Shown one piece after another: positions 24,354 through 35,977 of a stretch of 64,000 nt of DNA. The translations under genes and the position numbers were made by a program. Below the pieces are notes generated by a model. That model was not told where the DNA came from. It did no database searches and saw only the letters and a list, made by a program, of their open reading frames with translations. Where the stretch lies: assembly GCF_963576675.1 (NCBI RefSeq), contig NC_088910.1, positions 24,616,531 to 24,680,530 of the forward strand. Reading direction: 5' to 3'. Positions within the stretch are counted from its first letter, which is position 1. The number at the start of each line of letters is the position of its first letter. The stretch is from Euphorbia lathyris. Taxonomy: Eukaryota > Streptophyta > Magnoliopsida > Malpighiales > Euphorbiaceae.

Positions 24354-24670
24354 GATCACGTTCTTGGCACAATAAGTCCCCTCAAAATGGTTGGCCACTA
24401 TTTTTGAATCATTATATATAGTAACCTTAGGTCTGCTAACCATAATTTTATGATAAATGTCTCGTATTCAGATTTATTGTTTGTGATTGGGAATGCTAGT
24501 CAAACTCAGATGGAGATACTTATGCCCGCCCAATCACTCCCATAAGAACTGCCTATACTGATGTGCCATTCATCTAGTTTTTGACCGGTTTGTGGTGTGG
24601 GAGATTTCGAGCTCCCTTTTGATGGGATAGTGAATTTGACGAGGAAGTCGGACAATGCTCGGGCTTTAGA
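24354..24670 (-). pseudogene. Ty3 RNase H relic, N-terminal half (split by Copia)
   Basis: On the minus strand the blocks follow a Ty3 RNase H: RALSDFLVKFT, WHISIGSS then GSDWAG, FPITNNKSEYETFIIKLWLA, and ANHFEGTYCAKNVIMAK. It continues at 19652 downward. Stops and frameshifts make it a relic older than the Copia insertion. Confidence 0.8.
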
Positions 24671-25169
24671 TATAAAGATATCTAGATAGTTACGTGAATC
24701 GAATGAATGAGTTCATTAGGATTGATCCATCATGAGATAATATGATGGATGTATCTAGTGTCACATGTCTTATCTCAATGGTATTAGTAGGTGATGTCTT
24801 CCGATTTTTTCTATTAAATACAAAAACAAAAAATTACATGTTAAGAAACTTAAACACAATGTAACTTAATTTTGAGTAGTTTTATATTGGTACTTAAAAT
24901 TGGTTATTGATCACTCAGATTATAACACGTATATATACGAAAACAATTTAGTTGTTAAACATTAAATATTTATTCATCACTGCTACAAAAAACGTGGATT
25001 TTTTAACTTTACGATTGGATCAAATTAAGAAAAAAGTTCGTTTTCTACTGGACTTTCAGACTATGCATCTGGATCCGTGGTTGCTAAGTTTGCAACTAAT
25101 AACATTTTGAGACCAGAATGCAGTCTCTAATTAGTTTTCTTGTTATATATCTTTATATTTGTGGTAGGT
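24671..25169. other. Intergenic, nothing recognised
   Basis: AT-rich DNA without a supported feature. Confidence 0.5.
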
Positions 25170-25782
25170 TAATATTGGATTCAGATCTTCTCCTGTTTAC
25201 TCAAAACAGATTAAATTGAATGGTTCAAATGAATATTAATGATCGAAATTCGGATACTGAGGTTGAATATAATGATTTTTGGAGTAATTTAATGGAAAAA
25301 GTTGCAGAGGAAACATCATGGAAGAAGTGGTGAAGTATGCAAAAGGGGAAGTGAATTCAACTTCAAATCAAACCCTCTATATACAGGTGCAGTGTTCTCC
25401 TGATTTGGAACCGAGGAGTTGCAGGTATTGCTTAACAAGCAGTGAAGTATTATGAAGGTTGTTGCCAATGGATTTGCAGTAAAAGGGCTCAAATGAAAAA
25501 ATTGAAAATGTGTACTTGATAATTTGAAAAATACAAAGAAAAGATTTGAGTGATATAGAAACCAGAAACAAAAAGGGGAGACGATGGTGTTCAAGGAAAT
25601 TTCAAAGTCTATTATTTTATTTTTACTATTAGCTGTTATTTTCTTTTAACTTTCAGATTAAAAATTAATTATTTACTTAATATTCATCTAAACCATCCAA
25701 TTTAAACTAAGGGTGAAGATCACATTAACAAAACCTCTCCTATTTTGAGTAAACAGGAGAGGGTCTAAATCCGTTAATATTA
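25170..25782. mobile_element. Putative MITE with about 70-100 bp inverted ends
   Basis: The left end TAATATTGGATTCAGATCTT, followed by CTCCTGTTTACTCAAAA, recurs inverted at the right end (about 25676-25782, ending CCGTTAATATTA). The right arm contains extra sequence. The interior is non-coding. Borders and target duplication are not certain. Confidence 0.6.
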
Positions 25783-26530
25783 GATGATGTTCAAATTTTA
25801 GACCAGCATTAGAATCGAAATAGAAATGTTATAGAATCAAAATTAGAATGAATATTTATTTATCTTGTTTATAGTTTAATGTGGAATCAGATAATATAAT
25901 TTTTTTTGAAAAAGTTAAATATTTATTATTATAATAACTAGGAATTTTTCTTTAAATCTCACTTTTTCCTGTTAGTTTGCCGGAAAATATTACATAGAAA
26001 AGTATGTTCCTAATTTTCCGATGTTTTTTGCTTAGTAAAATAAATAAAATAATTTAAGTCCCTACAAAATAAAATAAAATAAAATAATTTAAGTAGAAAA
26101 TGAGAAAAATGTTTTACTCTTTCAAAAAGAGTAAAACATTTCCCTAATATTTTGGAACCTCCCATTCATTTTTATTCTTTTGAAAACAGCAGTCATTCAC
26201 CATTTTTTTCCGTTTATTAATGTTATAAACAAACACTGAAAAATATTTATATTCCCCTTCCTAATATTTTTTAAAACATAATATTTTCTGATAAACAAGG
26301 GAATTTTAAAAAAGATTTTGTTTTCGAAACTGAAAAAGCTCCATAAACTAAAATGAGAATTGTTATATCTGACATCATAAGAGACTTGAGAACTGACGAG
26401 GTGAGTTCCACAAAATTGAGTAACAGTTAAATATTTGATAAAAAAATATATATAATTAAAGTAAAAACAAATGAAATGTGGGATTTTTTTTTATAGAAAG
26501 ACATATATTTTTAAAACTAACTATGATGTG
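25783..26530. other. AT-rich stretch with a perfect hairpin
   Basis: No gene. A 16-bp-arm perfect inverted repeat (AAATGTTTTACTCTTT and its inverse) occupies 26107-26141, inside an AAAATGTTTT-rich stretch typical of MITE debris. Confidence 0.5.
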
Positions 26531-27569
26531 AGATGTTTTTTTTTTTATTTTTGAGAAAAAGGGAAGGATCATTAATCAAAGCCTTTCGGCATCATTACAC
26601 ACAGAGTCCCAGATACAATTCAGACAATCCTCCATGAAAACAAATGGGTAGTTTACATCCTTTGCCCAAATTGCCAGATTATGAGCAGGGATGTTTCCCT
26701 CCCTATAAGTAAACATAAAGGAACATAGATCAAAGCCCGGACTTAAGTGAATTATATCATCATAAAGGAAGCGTAACCCTGTCGTTGGTAGACGTTTCTG
26801 GAGAAGCGTTTCAATGACAATTTTTTCATCTGACTCAATGCTCACGCATCGAAAATAGCAATCCCGAGCCAAATGTATCCCGTTGTTGCTAAAATTTGCC
26901 CAACCTCGTTCCTAGCTATTAATCTGGCCCTTGCGACTAAGCCATTCTCCCCAATTAAGGCGTCACAATTGATTTTTGTAACACCAGAAGGGTGTGGAAG
27001 CCAAGCCTTATAAGGGTCAAGGACCATAACATCAGAATGTTGGTTTGACGGAGAGTTCGAGCTCGTTATGCTGGTTTTCCATTCTCAAATTCGGTTCAGA
27101 ACGATTCTTTGTAAAATATCGTCGTCGATCCAATCTTCACCATGGACGAATTTGTTGCGTTTGTACCCAATCGACCATATCAGGAAAGCCACATGGATGA
27201 ATTCTTGGTTGTTTAACTGCTCGATACACTGCTGTATCCATGAAAACGCATTCGTAACCTCCATTTTATCAATTCTGATTAAGAAACCGGCAGTTTTCCA
27301 TAGTGTTTTAACATCAACGTAAGATTTAATCACATAGAGGCTATCTTCGCACGGAGCCGAGCATCGTGCACACGATAGTGAGCAGTTAACCCCGCGTTTT
27401 GCCAAGTTAGCATTAACCGAAAAGATATTCTTCGACAATTTCCAAAGGAAGTGTCGAATTTTAGCAGAGATGCTGAAGTACCACAACTTTTTCCAGAAAC
27501 AATTTGTTGCCGGTGTTGATGACGACGCCTTGTTTTGGTGATCATCACGAAATTGTTCAGTGTTAGGCG

Positions 27570-28930
27570 AATTCCGCAAGTGCACGGTTTCGCTTGTAGT
27601 AATAAAAGATATCGATCCTATAGAGAACGCAATTGATACTTAATGTATATTATTTCTTAATTCGTTTTCTCGAGGTTTATAGAAAATCATTAATTGAGTG
27701 ATTGATTTAATCTAACTTATCTAATCTAAACTAATCATATGATTCATTTCATGCATAGCTCTGATACAAGTTGATAATAATTAAACAGAATGAACAATTA
27801 TTAACTGTCAATCTTCTGCAGCCATACTGGAGAATTACTCTTAGTCCAATCTCTCGATCTAGGATTAAGAAACTTAAGTTTAATTAGATTAATAATACTA
27901 ACTCCTCAACCTATCGTAGTGAATTAGGATTTATAAACTAAATAAACAAGTTTAGTTTTAAGTATGATTATCTTTTCATAAACTGAACCTATTTTAGATT
28001 TATGAACTGATAACTATTCCTATGTTTTGCTTTTATGAATTTCTCTAGAACAGACATAAAGCAATAATGAAGATCATAATGAGCATAGAATAATTTGCAT
28101 TCGATTGATTAATATCTAGTGAAAATGTATTAACAATGTTGAACATGAATTGAAGATAAATAATACAGAAAAAAGACTATAACAAAGAACAGTATAGGGG
28201 TTGTCAATCCTTTTACTTATCCTTGTAAGGTTTGTCAAGCCTCGGGGTCGTCTTCTCTTTTGTATCTTCTTCTTGCATCTTGAGAAAACTTATCTCTCGA
28301 CCTCACTTCTTTCTGTGCATTGAACTGAATCTCTAAGTAAGATACTTCAATATCTCAGACTCAGAGTTGTGTTTCTCAGTATGAAATATCTCTGTATCTC
28401 TATATGTATTTCTGTACATATTACTTCTGTCTTGTGATTGATGTGGAACTCCCTTTATATAGATGTAGAAAAGTCATGTCCTTTGGAAGACATCTCTCCA
28501 TAAAGGTGTGATGAATAGATGTGGCTAATAGAGAAGAGAAATGTTGATTCAGGCGAAAGGATGTGATTCAGATATGAAAAATCATATCTTTCTGTTGAAG
28601 AAATTATTGTCACGAACGAGACAGCAGTGTCACGTTCGTGACATGAGAAGCCAATTTTGTGCTGAAAAAGTGTCTGTCACGAACGAGACACATGTCACGA
28701 TCGCGACAGGTACATTTCTTGAATTCTCTTCTTTTGCTCCTTATTTGCCCGTCTTTTGCTCGTTTTATGCTGATGTTCCTTTATATTGAGTTTTCATCTG
28801 TGTTTAACATGTCTCTGTTCAAATCATAAATAAACAAGTGAAATCTTTCCAAAATATTTAATAAACTAAACTAATGCATGAATTTGAATGCGAAAATGCA
28901 TACGAAAATGCGTATATTGCAGCCCTATCA
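27570..28930. mobile_element. Non-coding insertion of about 1.36 kb in the LINE
   Basis: This block separates LINE codons ending FSVQSAYH from those starting RNSPNTEQF. It opens CCGCAAGTGCACGGTTTCGC, has AT-rich non-coding DNA, and carries a cluster of CpG-containing palindromic words at 28605-28712 (TGTCACGAACGAGACA, TGTCACGTTCGTGACA). No protein-coding capacity was seen. The exact ends and target duplication are not resolved, so the class is unknown. Confidence 0.6.
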
Positions 28931-29366
28931 TTCATCCAAATGATAGGCGGATTGTACCGAAAATTGCCCCGTTCGCGTCAAGCCCCAAAACCGTTCATCA
29001 TTTGGAAGGCGAGGACTTAGTTTAATTTTCCGGATCTCATCCCATTCCGATTTGACGAAATGATGTTGCAGCAACTCAACGTTCCAATCGCATCTGTCAA
29101 AACAAATAAGTTCATTAACCGTCATAGGCTTCGGAGTGGATATACTAGAGGTCGCTTTGCATTGAGGCCCGACGCCCAATTTTTGTCCCAGATACTAATA
29201 TCCGAACCGCGTCCAACCCTCCACATGAGGCCTTTACGCAGGATCGCTTTGGCCGTTTGCGCGACGTGCCAGAAATAATTCGGGTTGGCTCCAAGGGGTG
29301 CTGATAGAAAGTTAGATTGAGGGAAATATTTAGCTTTTAGGACCCACGCACATAATGAGTTCGGAG

Positions 29367-29906
29367 TAGGGATGCCAACGGGTAGGGTACCCACGTGTAG
29401 TGCCAATCCCAAACCCTTACCCGTTTATTTTTTAATTACCCGTACCCTTCCCATTATCCTAACGAGTATATGTTTTGCATCCCATACCCGTCCCATTTAA
29501 TTCACGGGTACCCTTACTCGTTAAGAATCAATAAATAAAACGAAAAATATTAAAAATTTAACAAAGTATAAATTTAATAAATCATTCATCTAAAAATGGA
29601 ACAAATTGAACCTTAATCAATAAAAATAAAGCAGTTAAGTGGTATTAATTAACGGTCGAAGAATAAAAGATTAGCGTTCAAATCTCACATCTTACATCTA
29701 AAACATAATAATATTGTTTAATATATAAAAAATTTATGACAAGTACCGGGTACCCTAGAAGTATTCCCATACCCGTCCCATTACCCTAATGGGTAATGGT
29801 TTTGATCTCATACCGGTCTCATACCCTTTTATACAGGATACGGGTAGTTCCATTAGGGTCGGATAGTGCCGGGTACCCGCGGGTAGAGTACCCATTGTCA
29901 TCCCTA
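29367..29906. mobile_element. hAT-like MITE inserted in the LINE
   Basis: The 540-bp element begins TAGGGATGCCAACGGGTA and ends with the near-inverse TACCCATTGTCATCCCTA. It is flanked by the perfect 8-bp duplication GTTCGGAG (29359-29366 and 29907-29914). Eight-bp duplications and TAGGGATG ends fit the hAT superfamily. Repeated GGGTACCC/TACCCG words fill both ends. No transposase. Confidence 0.9.
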
Positions 29907-29960
29907 GTTCGGAGAGTGCAGGATCCGCGAACATTGCTTTGTGACAAGAGCTGTGTTAAA

Positions 29961-30500
29961 AGATTAAAACCAACTTAAATTCAACTTAAATTTGATTCCT
30001 TGGGAATCAACATTTATTAACATAGATTAAAGAAAAAATAAATTAAATTATTTTATTCTCATTTTCAACTTGGCATCGGAGAGTTTGTTTGGTTTAACTA
30101 TTATTAATGCAGTTAATTATTTATTATTACATGATTAATTATCCTTGTTTGGTGAAATTACGATGAATTGTTTTTTTATGTAAACGATGAATTGTTACTG
30201 CTAGTATAAATGTTTAATAGGTATTTTAAATTAATCAATAAATAAATTATAAAAATAAAAGATATAATACAAAATTAATAAATAAAAAAAACTTAAATAA
30301 CTAAATGAAAACTAAAAATAATAATTTATTGAACAAAGCAAAACTTTGTTGTGTCAGGTAAAAATTAGAAAAATAATTTAGTAAAAATTAAATTAATTAC
30401 AAACAGCTTTTTATATGAAAACATAAATGTTAAATTTTTTGAGTAAAAATTTAGTTTCCAGGCTAGAGAGAGAGTAATAGGATAAAGAGAACCCAAAAGA
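29961..30500. other. AT-rich spacer, nothing recognised
   Basis: No supported gene or repeat border. Confidence 0.5.
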
Positions 30501-30927
30501 CAATGACTCTGTTTGGTAAAGAGCGTTTTGGGATAAAAAGAGCGGTTTTGACCAACTTTAGAGGTTTGACCACTGAAACCGCTGATTGGAGTGTTTGATA
30601 GAGAGAGGTTTGGGAGAGAGTTTTGGGATGAAAACGCTAATTTAGAAAAAGCTCTTAAAAGTAGCTTTTTCAATTAGCGTTTTGCAATATTAAAATTAAT
30701 GGACTTATTTAACCCTAATAGATAGACTCTCTCTTCTTCTGCGCTAAAATTAATGCCCTTATTCGTCTTTTTGCACAAACCGCTATTATCAATCAGCTAA
30801 TTTTTACCAAACAGGTCTACACAAACAGCTAGTCAAATCAGCTAATCAAATCAGCTAATGTAATTAGCTAACAGCTAACAGCTAATGTAATTAGCTAACA
30901 GCTAACAGCTAATTCCCAAACAGGGCC
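30501..30927. mobile_element. Putative hAT-type MITE
   Basis: The left end ACTCTGTTTGGTAAAGAGCG and right end CCCAAACAGGGCC are inverted at the CTGTTTGG core. The interior has several direct copies of TAGCTAACAGCTAA. It is non-coding. No clear target duplication was found. Confidence 0.5.
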
Positions 30928-31465
30928 AATATGTAATGAGAAACTTATCTAAATAGTCTTATTATCTGCCATGGAATTCATCACTGAAACGAAGAAAAGG
31001 TAAAATAAGACTCCGTGCGCCCATGAACATAGAGTATACCAGAAAGAAAGATTGCATTCGGCAACATCATGGTGGCGAGTCATGATCTTGTTCTTTTAAT
31101 TTTAACAAATGGAAAAATTCCAATGACATATATTTTCTTTAAAAATGAAATAAGTAAAAAAGAATGTCTGAAACCAAGAATCAAGAATCTGACTTGGGGA
31201 TTCTTCTCAATTCCAAACCCTATACCCTAAAGAGAAAGAGATAAATATTGCAGATCAGAATATGGAAGGGAACTCCAAACTACGAATTCTTAAAACATAC
31301 ATGCAATTATCATCTTACCATATAAGAACCGAAATTCAAAGAAAAGTAATAAGAAATAATATGGTAAAAATAAAGAATCAATCTTTATTATTAGCGATAA
31401 CAGAAATAGAGCCAAATATTGTATGCAGCGCATCTTACCAAATGAATGAATGAAGGTATCCTTTT
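30928..31465. other. Intergenic, nothing recognised
   Basis: Short open frames only, with no conserved motif. Confidence 0.5.
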
Positions 31466-31549
31466 CATGTTGGTCTTGATCTTTAGAATGACCATTTTCG
31501 TATCAAACGAGATTAGAAAATCATCATCCTAAAGATCAAGATAAACATG
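31466..31549. other. Hairpin with about 25-nt arms
   Basis: CATGTTGGTCTTGATCTTTA (from 31466) pairs with TAAAGATCAAGATAAACATG (ending 31549) around a loop of about 35 bases, with a few mismatches. The size and imperfect pairing are like a small-RNA precursor, but no known microRNA is recognised. Confidence 0.4.
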
Positions 31550-31950
31550 ATTCCAAGGAAGACGTCGTAACCCTTTTCTTCTGCGGCAGATAGAGGTAGT
31601 TTCTGTTTTCAGAGAGATTATAGGTTAGGTTTTCAGAGACAGAAGAATATCATGGGTGTGGTTCGGAGATGGAAGAATCTCTGCAAATGAGTGTGGTAAG
31701 GTGGGGCGGGGGCTGAAGTTGAAACTGGGACTCAGAGGTTAATAATCTTCTTTCTAGGAATAAATGAATATATATATATATCCAACTCCAACCTCTCATT
31801 TTAACAAACATAATCATATATTAAATTATCTATACTTTTATGAGATAATGATAATAATTAAGATTAACTCTAAAATTGCCGTTGGAAATCTCATTTAATA
31901 AATATGATGCAGATATGTATTCATTCTCACACCTTTAGTTATCCGTTTAT

Positions 31951-32818
31951 AAGATAAGTCAATCGATATATAGCTAAACCTAAGAATTTTAGACTCTCTC
32001 GCTTTTGCCGAGCCCCAGCCGCCGCCGCCCAAACTCTTCCCCAACCTCACCTTCATCTTCACTGTTTAATCCTTGATTGATATGAGTGCCCACATAACCT
32101 TGGAAGAGGAATCCGCCACGGGTCTCATCCTCCAGCCAGACGACGCCGCGACACAACCCAAACCAAAAACATGGAGCTTGATTGGTTCCTTCCTCACAGA
32201 TCGCCCAGTGAAAATCCCGTTCATCTGTCGGGATAGCTCAGGGTCATTTGCTGTGGCTGGAAACGGGCTGTTACGCTGCCGACTTGTTCCGTTCCTCGTC
32301 AAAGCCCTCTCCTTCCGTGAGGCACTGAGCTGGTTGAAGACAAAGGGATGGACTGGTGCTGTGTTGGAGTCGGATCCACAATTGTTAGTGTATGCCCTTA
32401 AGCGAGAAAGGTCATTTGTTGCGGCTGGAAACAGGTTGTTATGTTGCCGACTTGATCCGTTCCTCGTCGAAGCCCTCTCCTTCCGCGAGGCACTGAGCTG
32501 GTTGAAGACAAAGAGATGGAGTGGTGCTGTGTTGGAGTCGAATTCACAATTGTTAGTGTATGCCCTTAAGCGAGAAACTAACAGCAATTCGGCTTTATAT
32601 TTGATTATCGACGATTGCAAATCCTTATTACAGGATATAGCAGCTTCTTCTACCTGTTTTGTTCATAGATCAACGAATTTTGTAGCCCATGCTCTTGCTC
32701 GGGCGGCAGTTTCTAGCACTGATCGTGGGGTGTGGATAAATGAGCCACCTCTTTTCGTTTTCGTTTGTAATGCTTTAGTTACCAATTAATGAATTAATCT
32801 TTCCTCTAAAAAAAAACA
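31951..32818 (+). mobile_element. Short L1 deletion derivative with intact target duplication
   Basis: The insertion is bounded by AGTTATCCGTTTAT (31937-31950 and 32819-32832), a perfect 14-bp target duplication. It ends in an A-rich tail (about 32808-32818). It contains a 5' leader rich in CCGCCGCC, the start of LINE ORF1 and then directly the RNase H end of ORF2, so several kilobases of a full element are missing. Because the duplication is perfect, the element probably inserted in this short form by L1-type target-primed retrotransposition. Confidence 0.88.
32082..32789 (+). CDS. Chimeric LINE ORF: ORF1 N-terminus fused to RNase H
   Basis: The 235-residue open frame starts at ATG 32082. 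Residues 1-45 (LEEESATGLILQPDD, KPKTWSLIGSFLTDRPVK) match the start of plant LINE ORF1 gag-like proteins. From about residue 52 the sequence is a plant LINE RNase H domain: a C.DSSGSF start, EALSFREALSWLKTKGWTGA, LESD.QLLVYALKRE, and the end FVHRSTNFVAHALARAAVSS. A 56-codon block is duplicated in tandem (32242-32409 and 32410-32577), with GGTCATTTG starting both copies. The first catalytic Asp region is truncated, so RNase H activity is doubtful. The frame stays open across both the fusion and the duplication. The reverse-strand frame here is a shadow. Confidence 0.75.
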   Translation: MSAHITLEEESATGLILQPDDAATQPKPKTWSLIGSFLTDRPVKIPFICRDSSGSFAVAGNGLLRCRLVPFLVKALSFREALSWLKTKGWTGAVLESDPQLLVYALKRERSFVAAGNRLLCCRLDPFLVEALSFREALSWLKTKRWSGAVLESNSQLLVYALKRETNSNSALYLIIDDCKSLLQDIAASSTCFVHRSTNFVAHALARAAVSSTDRGVWINEPPLFVFVCNALVTN

Positions 32819-32832
32819 AGTTATCCGTTTAT

Positions 32833-33149
32833 TTTTTAAATTATTCATTCCGTCTAGACGTAGCAAAATTACATAACACCCGATATCTAATTTTAGTGTT
32901 TGGATTTAGTTTAGTAGGTAATTTGTCATTTTTTGGTTGACACGTAAATTTTTTGGTTAGGTTAGGGTTCATATACTAACCCGAAAATGATACAGATATT
33001 TAAATTATTGTTATAATCTCTCATGATAGAAATTAGCACTAACTCGATTAAGTTAACACGATTATGGCATGAAAGTTTTTGGGTTGGGTTAGGTTGACTC
33101 ATTTTGACACTCGAAATTGAAACGACACGAACCCGAAAATATTGCCATC
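32833..33149. other. Spacer with ACCCGAA/TTGGGTT-type repeat debris
   Basis: Words such as GGGTTGGGTTAGG and AACCCGAAAAT resemble hAT-type MITE debris. No border could be defined. Confidence 0.4.
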
Positions 33150-33580
33150 TCTAATCTCGTCCCATTATAATACCGGGTGTACTTTTTGAATCTCATATCT
33201 ATCTCATTTAATCATATACAGTCTGTGGGTACCATTACCCGTTAAGAATCAATATATAAAATAAATAAATTACAAATTTAACAAAACATAACTTTAATAA
33301 ACCATCCATAAATTTAATACACCATTCGCAAATTTAACAAACATTCTAATTATTCAAATTATGCAGAAAATGAAATAAATTAAAAATAAATAGCTTATTT
33401 TCATATAATGAAAATCTTCATTTTGATATATGTTGGACAATGGGTACCTAGAGGAATAATCTCATATACCTATCACGAGTAATTTTTTGAATCATATACC
33501 CGCCCAAGCTCTTTACACAAAGTTCAGATAATTCCATTAGGATCAAGTAGTATTGAGTTTCCACTATGCCATTTCCCTTT
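33150..33580. mobile_element. Degenerate relative of the 29.4-kb hAT-like MITE
   Basis: The stretch shares phrases with 29440-29906 in the same order: CCCATTAT, TACCCGTTAAGAATCAATA, an AAATTTAACAAA run, and ATTCCATTAGG then AGTA near the right end. The ends are too worn to set exact borders. Confidence 0.55.
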
Positions 33581-34940
33581 CACATGACACAAAATACATG
33601 ACATATATTTGTTTTCGTGTCGTCTGAATATTTTTCGTGATAGTATTTTAACTGTATGTCATCTGAAGGCGAAATAAAAAATGCGCTCGATTCTCAAATG
33701 ACATTACGATTACAGAATCCTGTCATCCAAAGAAAACGAGCATTTTCGTTAAATTTGATGCGCTCAACAGATGACACCTCTAATAAATGAATGTCATTGT
33801 ATGCCGAAAACAAAAAAGCGGCAAATGAAATTTCACTTACGCGGCCACACCAAATTTTAGACGCTCTATATCATTTGACTGAAATTTCAGCTGATATATA
33901 AATCCTCTCTCAATCCCAAACCCTACGCAAGAGCTTCATCCCTCTCATCTCTCTTTATCTCTATGGTTGATTTGAACATGCAATCACTGGGTGAGCTCGA
34001 AACACGGTACTGGTAAGCCATATTTTCTTCGTTCCTAGATGTATTAGAGTATCATTGTTCCTTACTCTATATTTTCCTCATCCGAAATACTTTTGTGTAT
34101 GTCGATTTCAGCAGCTGGTATAAGGATCTTGTGATTTTCAGACCTATCGTTGAAAGGTTTAGATCTCTCGCTTAGCTACACTGATTTTATTGTATTTAGA
34201 TTCACTGCTGAAAAGCTTGGGTCTTTATCTGTTTTAATCTAGGGCAAGATAGTGCCTGATACAGTAGATGGTATGAACTCATCTGATTCCTTTTTATTTG
34301 AACACAATATTTGCAGGGATAGTAAGAATGCTTCAGTACATGGGAAGGCTGACTGAAGAGATTGTCAATCGGTTCATGCCTTTAGCATATGGGAAGATTT
34401 CTTTAACTTAATGAATATATATTAATGTTATGTTGGTTTGAACTGATTGGTCATGCCTTTAGAAGTGATTGAGTATGTTTGATGTACTGTTTAGGAACCT
34501 AGAACTCATTGATTTAGGAAACTAGCCTGATTTAGTATATATATTGTTATGTGGGTTTGAACTGAATGATTACATATATATATGATGTTGTGGGTGATGA
34601 TGAAATGATTGGTATGAACTGATTAGTTAGATATAACTGTTTAGGTAACCGGACTCATATAGTTTATGTATGAATGATCATTAAGCATGTGGTTGATTAC
34701 GCATACTCTAAAGCTTTGAATGTTCATTGTGATTGACAATACTCTTACACCTATGAGTTATACTGCTAGAAGTGATTGAGTATGTGTATGTGTATATGTA
34801 TGAAACTTGTTTATGTTTGATGTTTTGTTGATGTTTATCTAAGATGTTCTGTTGATGTTTATGTATGATGTTCTGTTGATGTTTATGTTTGAGGTTCTGT
34901 ATGAGTATGTGTACGATTGTTCATTTGGGCATGTAGCTTA
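33581..34940 (+). other. Unassigned transcribed-looking locus
   Basis: The first 300 bases are rich in ATGACA/GTCATC words (subterminal-repeat style). After a pyrimidine-rich stretch there is ATG at 33963, a 50-nt frame (MVDLNMQSLGELETRYW) ending in TG before a GTAAGC donor at 34013, and a candidate acceptor TATTTGCAG at 34316. The joined frame closes after about a dozen codons, so if this is a gene its product is tiny or exons are missed. I cannot name it. Confidence 0.3.
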
Positions 34941-35830
34941 TTAATCATGCATCAAGTATTAGAGGAACATTGTAAAAGAGTCATTAAGCATGTATGAAGC
35001 ATGTATTAAAGGGTAAATTTAGTATAATTGTATGTACTGATATGGCTTGCAAATGATAATATATATCATCATACTCCTTTTTATTTGAACATGACCTATG
35101 ATGATAAGTAAGGAATAAGTTGTCTTGAATAACTAAGGAATAGACATGCACGAATAAGTTGTCTACTTGTTATAGCATATTCACTTAAATATACATATGT
35201 CTACTGGAATAAGTTGTCTACTTGTTATAGCATGTTAGGCATACTCTTAAAGCTGAAAATGTTATGAACTCAATTGACTCATTTTTATTTGAACATGACC
35301 TATGATGATAAGTAAAGATTCTGAATGCAATTCGTTTACAATATACCTTAATCATGCATCAAGTATTAGAGGAACATTGTAAAAGGGTCACTGAGCATGT
35401 ATGAAGCATGTATTAAAGGGTAAATTTAGGATAATTGCATGTACTGATATGGCTTGCAAATGATAAGATATATCACCATACTCCTTTTTATTTGAACATG
35501 ACCTATGATGATATAAGTAAGGAATAAGTTGTCTTGAATAAGTAAGGAATAAACATGCACGAATAAGTTGTCTACTTGTTATAGCATGTTCACTTGAATA
35601 TATATATGTCTACTTGAATAAGTTGTCTACTTGTTATAGCATGTTAGGCATACTCTTAAAGCTGAAAATGTTATGAACTCAACTGAATCATTTTTATTTG
35701 AACATGAGTTATCCTGATAAGTAAGGATTCTGAATGCAATTCGTTTATGAAGCATGTATGAAGCATGTATTAAAGGGTAAATTTAGGTTAATTAGATGTA
35801 CTGATATGGCTTGCAAATGATAAGATATAT
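34941..35830. repeat. 407-bp tandem repeat, about 2.2 copies
   Basis: TTAATCATGCATCAAGTATT starts at 34941 and recurs at 35348. The shared unit includes ATAAGTTGTCTACTTGTTAT, GAAGCATGTATTAAAGGGTA and TTTTTATTTGAACATGA. A third, shortened unit ends near 35830. Non-coding. Confidence 0.8.
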
Positions 35831-35977
35831 TTTGATTAGATAGAATATACATATACATACGAAATGAATAACAAGCTCTACGTAAAGGCTTATGTATGTG
35901 CATTGGCTATACTCTTACTATGTTCCTTTCCACTCGGTTTGATATCGTAACAACAACATTAATCATGGTGATAGGTT

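Larger units (their letters stand above)
26535..29960 (-). pseudogene. L1-type LINE 3' part, split by two insertions
   Basis: On the minus strand, from 29960 down: the post-RT region (ALVTKQ, CAWVLKAKYFPQSNFL, WRVGRGSDISIWDKNW, FWGLTRTGQFSVQSAYH), then zf-RVT at about 27085-27560 (FSISAKIRHFLWKL, CARCSAPCEDSLY, FLIWSIGYKRNKFVHG), then RNase H at about 26576-27020 (WLPHPSGVTKINCDA, CVSIESDEKIVIE, TYREGNIPAHNLA). A T-rich run at 26535-26553 is the poly(A) tail on the minus strand. The frame is broken in several places. Two later insertions split it: a hAT-like MITE (29367-29906) and about 1.36 kb of non-coding sequence (about 27570-28930). The endonuclease and RT core are absent. Confidence 0.85.

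Noticed and set aside
32066..32620. 184-codon minus-strand frame opposite the chimeric LINE ORF
   Set aside because: It mirrors the duplicated RNase H block and has no independent family similarity.
33562..33585. CACTATGCC as the terminus of a CACTA transposon
   Set aside because: The stretch aligns with the worn right end of the hAT-like MITE (as at 29880-29906), and no matching inverted end was found beyond the Sirevirus. The call is too weak, though not excluded.
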